DNA from: VAXT01 sp963774625
GTDB lineage: Bacteria; Actinomycetota; Thermoleophilia; Gaiellales; Gaiellaceae
NCBI GenBank assembly: GCA_963774625.1
Contig: CAVZFQ010000013.1
Span: forward strand, 496,001 to 560,000
Direction: 5' to 3'
DNA length: 64,000 nt
Under the pieces are notes generated by a model. That model searched no databases, was not told the DNA's origin, and saw only the letters and a program-made list of their open reading frames with translations. The translations under genes were made by a program, and so were the position numbers. Positions 60,897 to 64,000 of the stretch are shown here, in pieces. Position 1 is the stretch's first letter. Every line of letters starts with the position of its first letter.

Positions 60897-61942
60897 CAGG
60901 TGAGCGTTTCCCCGGTCGCTGCGTCGAACAGGTAGGCGTCGGCCGGGTTCGCGCGAACGCGCACCGTCGAGCCCACCGCAGGGCGCACATCGGCCCCGAC
61001 CCGTGCCACGACGGGCGATCTGCCCGCCCGTAGATGCAGGTAGGTCTCGTTGCCGGCCATCTCCACGACCTCCACCTCCGCGGGTGCGCCGTCATCGCCC
61101 TCGTCGACCTGGACGTGCTCGGGACGGACACCGACCTCGACCTGCTCGGGAAGGTCCGGCCTCGCCTCGATGACGAACGGCCCGGCGTGCAGCGACCCGT
61201 CCGTCCGCTCCGCCGGAAAGAAGTTCATGGCGGGACTGCCGATGAAGCCGGCGACGAAGCGGTTCGCCGGACGGCGGTACACATCGTCGGGCGGGCCGAG
61301 CTGCTGGAGAACCCCCTGGTTGAGCACGGCGACGCGGTCGCCGAGGGTCAAAGCCTCGACCTGGTCGTGCGTGACGTACACCATCGTTGCGCCCACGTCC
61401 TGATGGAGCTTCTTCAGCTCAGCGCGCATGTACACGCGCAGCTGGGCGTCGAGGTTGGAGAGCGGCTCGTCGAGCAGGTGCACCTCGGGCTCGCGGACCA
61501 GCGCTCGCGCAAGCGCGACCCGCTGCCGCTCCCCGCCGGAGAGCTGGAACGGCTTGCGATCGAGCAGCTGCTCGCAGCCGACGAGCTCGGCGGCCACCAG
61601 CACCTTCACGCGAGCCCGCCCGGCCTTGACACCGCGAGCGCGGAGGCCAAACCCGATGTTCTCCTCGACGCTCAGGTGCGGGAAGAGCGCGTAGCTCTGG
61701 AAGACCATCGAGACGTTGCGCTCCGCCGGCCTGACGTCCGTCACGTCCCGGTCGCCGATGTGGATCGACCCCTCGGTGACCTCCTCCAGCCCGGCGGCGG
61801 TGCGCAGCGCCGTGCTCTTGCCGCAGCCGGAGGGGCCGACGAGGACGAGGAACTCCCCGTCGGCCACCTCGAGATCGAGGCCGCGGAGCGCCCGGACTTC
61901 TCCGTAGTCCTTCCGGACGCCCGCGAACCTCAGGTCGGCCAT
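60896..61942 (-). CDS. Sugar-type ABC transporter ATPase (MalK/UgpC family)
   Basis: A 348-residue ATPase: Walker A GPSGCGKST, Q-loop VFQSYALFPHLS, signature LSGGERQRVALARAL, Walker B LLDEPLSNLDAQLR and H-loop YVTHDQVEA. The C-terminal TOBE/OB domain (about residues 240-348) is typical of the MalK group. The frame is open upstream to 62275, but ATG 61942 gives the natural start. It energises the transporter together with the two permeases. Confidence 0.92.
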   Translation of the reverse strand: MADLRFAGVRKDYGEVRALRGLDLEVADGEFLVLVGPSGCGKSTALRTAAGLEEVTEGSIHIGDRDVTDVRPAERNVSMVFQSYALFPHLSVEENIGFGLRARGVKAGRARVKVLVAAELVGCEQLLDRKPFQLSGGERQRVALARALVREPEVHLLDEPLSNLDAQLRVYMRAELKKLHQDVGATMVYVTHDQVEALTLGDRVAVLNQGVLQQLGPPDDVYRRPANRFVAGFIGSPAMNFFPAERTDGSLHAGPFVIEARPDLPEQVEVGVRPEHVQVDEGDDGAPAEVEVVEMAGNETYLHLRAGRSPVVARVGADVRPAVGSTVRVRANPADAYLFDAATGETLT

Positions 61943-61956
61943 GACAGTGCGGCCCG

Positions 61957-63228
61957 CTAGCCCTCGGCGCGCGCGAAGATCGGCGTCGTCGCCTTCTCCA
62001 GCTGCGCGGCCACCTCCTTGGCCGGCGTGCCCTTGTACAGCCCGCCCTCGAGGATCGGCTCGGCCGCATCCTCGATCTCGGGCCAGGTCGAGATGCTCGG
62101 CACCTGCTGGATCACCGGGATCGTGTCGATGAAGACCCTCGAGCTTGCCGGCTTGACGCTCGGGTCGAGGAACGCGTCCGACTCGGCCACCGACTTCAGC
62201 GACGGCACCGTCCGGCCCGACCGTGCTACGACAGGCGCCCCTTCCGGGCCCAGTGCGAACTCCATGAAGCTCCAAGCCGCGTCCTTGTTCTTCGAGGCCT
62301 TGGTCATGCAGTACGCATCCGAGTGAAGAATCCCCGCCTGCTCCTTGTGCTGCGGCAGCGCGGCGATATCCCAGTCGAACTTCGTGATCGTCCGGAAGGT
62401 CGGCGTAGCGCGGCGCGACGACAGGACCATCGCCAGGCGCCCGTTCTGGAAGCGGGTCTCGTCGTCCTCCGCCTCGACCTCTTCGTCCCCGGGCACGACG
62501 TCGTGAACGTTGTGCAGGTTGAAGAACTCGGTCATCGCCTCCTGCGCCTCGGGAGTGTCGAGCGTGAAGCGCGTCGGGTTCTCCTCGCTGTCGACGATCT
62601 CGCCGCTGTTCGACCAGACGAACGGCGCGACGCGGATCAGCGACGCCTCCACACCGATGCCCTCGACGTCACCTTTCTTCAGCTTCTTGGCCGCGGCGAC
62701 CATGTCGGCCCAGGTCCAGCCCTCCTTCGGCTCGGCGATACCGGCCTTCTTGAAGAGGTCCTTGTTGTAGTAGACGACCAGGCTCGAGATGTTCTGCGGC
62801 AGGCAGGTGAGCGTGCCGTTGAAACGGAACGCGTTCATGGCTTGCTCGTAGAAGTCCTCTTGCTCGAAGACCTTCGAGTCGTCGACCCGCGATTCGATCG
62901 GCTCCAGCACGTCCCTTGCTGCGAACTGCCCGTAGAAGCGGTAGTTGAGCAGGAACAGGTCAGGCGGCGTGCCGCCCGAGAAAGACGTGCCGAGGCGCGC
63001 GATCAGGTCGTCGCGGTCGCTGGCCTCGATCAGCTTGACGTTGACGTCAGGCTGCTGGTTCTTGTATTCCGAGATCACGTCGCGGTAGGCCTGGATCTCC
63101 TCGGGATCGCCGAAGACCATGAAGCTCACGTCCCCTGAGGCCTTACCGCCGTCGCTGCCGCCATCGTCGTCGCCGCCGCAGCCGGCAACGAGCAACACTG
63201 CGAACACAGCTAGAACCGCCCCTTTCAC
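61957..63228 (-). CDS. Extracellular solute-binding lipoprotein (family 1, sugar type)
   Basis: A 423-residue binding protein. GTG 63228 follows AGGGAG; the lipobox LLVAGC puts the lipidated cysteine at residue 17, followed by a D/G-rich tether (GGDDDGGSDGG). Family-1 features include GTSFSGGTPPDLFLLNYRFYGQFAARDVLEPI and AAWSFMEFALGPEGAPVVARSGRTVPSL. It would bind a sugar or glycerol-phosphate-like ligand outside the cell and deliver it to the permeases. Confidence 0.9.
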   Translation of the reverse strand: MKGAVLAVFAVLLVAGCGGDDDGGSDGGKASGDVSFMVFGDPEEIQAYRDVISEYKNQQPDVNVKLIEASDRDDLIARLGTSFSGGTPPDLFLLNYRFYGQFAARDVLEPIESRVDDSKVFEQEDFYEQAMNAFRFNGTLTCLPQNISSLVVYYNKDLFKKAGIAEPKEGWTWADMVAAAKKLKKGDVEGIGVEASLIRVAPFVWSNSGEIVDSEENPTRFTLDTPEAQEAMTEFFNLHNVHDVVPGDEEVEAEDDETRFQNGRLAMVLSSRRATPTFRTITKFDWDIAALPQHKEQAGILHSDAYCMTKASKNKDAAWSFMEFALGPEGAPVVARSGRTVPSLKSVAESDAFLDPSVKPASSRVFIDTIPVIQQVPSISTWPEIEDAAEPILEGGLYKGTPAKEVAAQLEKATTPIFARAEG

Positions 63229-63307
63229 CCTTCTCTCCCTTCGTCGTTCCCCCGAGCTGGCAGGCGTACGCTCGCACCCCGGCCCGGTCCTGGTCAAGCA
63301 ACAACCG

Positions 63308-64000
63308 TCAACGGCCGAGCCAGCCGGCGCCGCGAAACTCCTGCAGGAAGTAGCGCTGCACGTAGATGAACGCGATGACGACAGGCGCTGTCGCGGCCAC
63401 GGAGCCCGCCAGCAGGAGCGGGAAGTTCGTGCGATCGAGCGTGGACAGCGCTCGCAGGCCGAGCGGCACCGTGAACTTTTCCTGGTCGAAGAGGTAGATC
63501 AGCGGGTCGAGGAAGTTGCTCCACGTGAAGACGAAGCAGAGCACGGCGACCGCGACGGTCACCGGCCGCACGAGCGGCATCGCAACCCGCCACCACGTGG
63601 CGAGCGGAGCGAGGCCCTCGAGCCGCGCCGCCTCAAAGAGCTCGGGCGGGATCCGCTTGAAGCTCCAGTAGAAGAGGAGCACGTAGAACGGCGAGGTGCC
63701 CATGATCGCGGGAGCCATCAGCGGCACGTAGGTGTTGATGAGGCCGAGCTCCTTGAAGATCGTGAAGCGCGGGACGAGGAGCGCGGTGAGCGGGACCATC
63801 AGCGCGATCAGCGACAGCGCGACGAGCGCGCCGGCAGGCCTCCTGGACAGTCGCGCCATGGCGAAAGCAGCCCAGGAAGCGGTCACGAGCGTCAACGGCA
63901 CGGCGACGGCTACGACGATCAGCGAGTTCACCGTGTAGCGCGGAAGGTTGACGAGCTCGAAGGCGCGCTCGTAGTTGCCCCAGGCGAGGGGCGACGGAAG
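63308..64000 (-). CDS. Sugar-type ABC transporter permease (MalG/UgpE family), partial
   Basis: About 231 residues visible; the 5' end lies beyond the window. The frame stays open to the edge (WGNYERAFELVNLPRYTVNSL), as in MalG-type N-terminal regions. The EAA loop is PPELFEAARLEGLAPLATWWRVAMPLVRP. The TGA stop is at 63308-63310. A 79-bp gap separates it from the binding-protein gene. The order permease-binding protein-ATPase-permease differs from the usual binding protein first. Confidence 0.88.
   Translation of the reverse strand, partial: LPSPLAWGNYERAFELVNLPRYTVNSLIVVAVAVPLTLVTASWAAFAMARLSRRPAGALVALSLIALMVPLTALLVPRFTIFKELGLINTYVPLMAPAIMGTSPFYVLLFYWSFKRIPPELFEAARLEGLAPLATWWRVAMPLVRPVTVAVAVLCFVFTWSNFLDPLIYLFDQEKFTVPLGLRALSTLDRTNFPLLLAGSVAATAPVVIAFIYVQRYFLQEFRGAGWLGR

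Overview
The window is high-GC DNA (roughly two-thirds G+C by eye), densely coding, with many GTG/TTG starts and NTGA stop/start overlaps. Gene content (complete 14-subunit NDH-1 operon, A-type Fe-S carrier, actinobacterial-style Mrp, DUF1385, DUF1015, UPF0173 and DUF1028 genes, an ETF beta-alpha fusion, MoxR/DUF58/VWA operons) fits a soil or environmental Actinomycetota, plausibly Thermoleophilia (Gaiellales/Solirubrobacterales). That placement is inference from style and content, not a search.

Left part (1-17.4 kb): on the minus strand lie the start of fumC, two small proteins, a thioredoxin-reductase-like ferredoxin-NADP reductase and an ErpA-type Fe-S carrier. Divergent from them is nuoA-N, with nearly every junction overlapping. 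Three things break the usual nuo layout: a REP-like palindrome between nuoF and nuoG, an arginase-family gene coupled between nuoK and nuoL, and a +1 frameshift in nuoL.

Middle (17.3-47.5 kb): a class III nucleotide cyclase precedes an overlapping cluster (UPF0173 hydrolase, small protein, DUF1028, two cupin-TPR paralogs). Then come an LDH2-type oxidoreductase, a secreted protein, Mrp, a secreted metallo-beta-lactamase-fold protein, an IMPase-like phosphatase, DUF1015 and a YhaM-like nuclease. An ArsR repressor faces a 16-residue peptide with six cysteines. A long minus-strand array follows: ECF sigma factor, YchF, MoxR, DUF58, BatD-like, VWA, TPR, VWA; upstream of it lie a small protein, methylmalonyl-CoA epimerase-like, a short FtsH, a nicotinamidase-like/nicotinate phosphoribosyltransferase pair, DUF1385, an M20 peptidase and tryptophan 2,3-dioxygenase. 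RarA and OsmC run the other way, followed by a structured intergenic stretch, a phosphoesterase and an EtfB-EtfA fusion.

Right part (47.5-64 kb): an orphan histidine kinase, tRNA-Phe(GAA), and a 2.4-kb islet (CAAX protease, alpha/beta hydrolase) bounded by a 33-bp perfect duplication of the tRNA 5' half. Next are a large secreted LamG-metallophosphatase-LamG protein with proline-rich linkers, a second MoxR/DUF58/VWA operon, a DUF218 and a GT2 gene, a Tat-exported class V aminotransferase-like protein and a sugar-type ABC transporter whose second permease runs off the window.

Six genes (nuoL, batD-like, nicotinamidase-like, rarA, CAAX protease, LamG-phosphatase) each carry one single-base indel at a short G/C run. 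The pattern looks more like assembly error than biology, and those six should be read as frame-interrupted in this sequence only.
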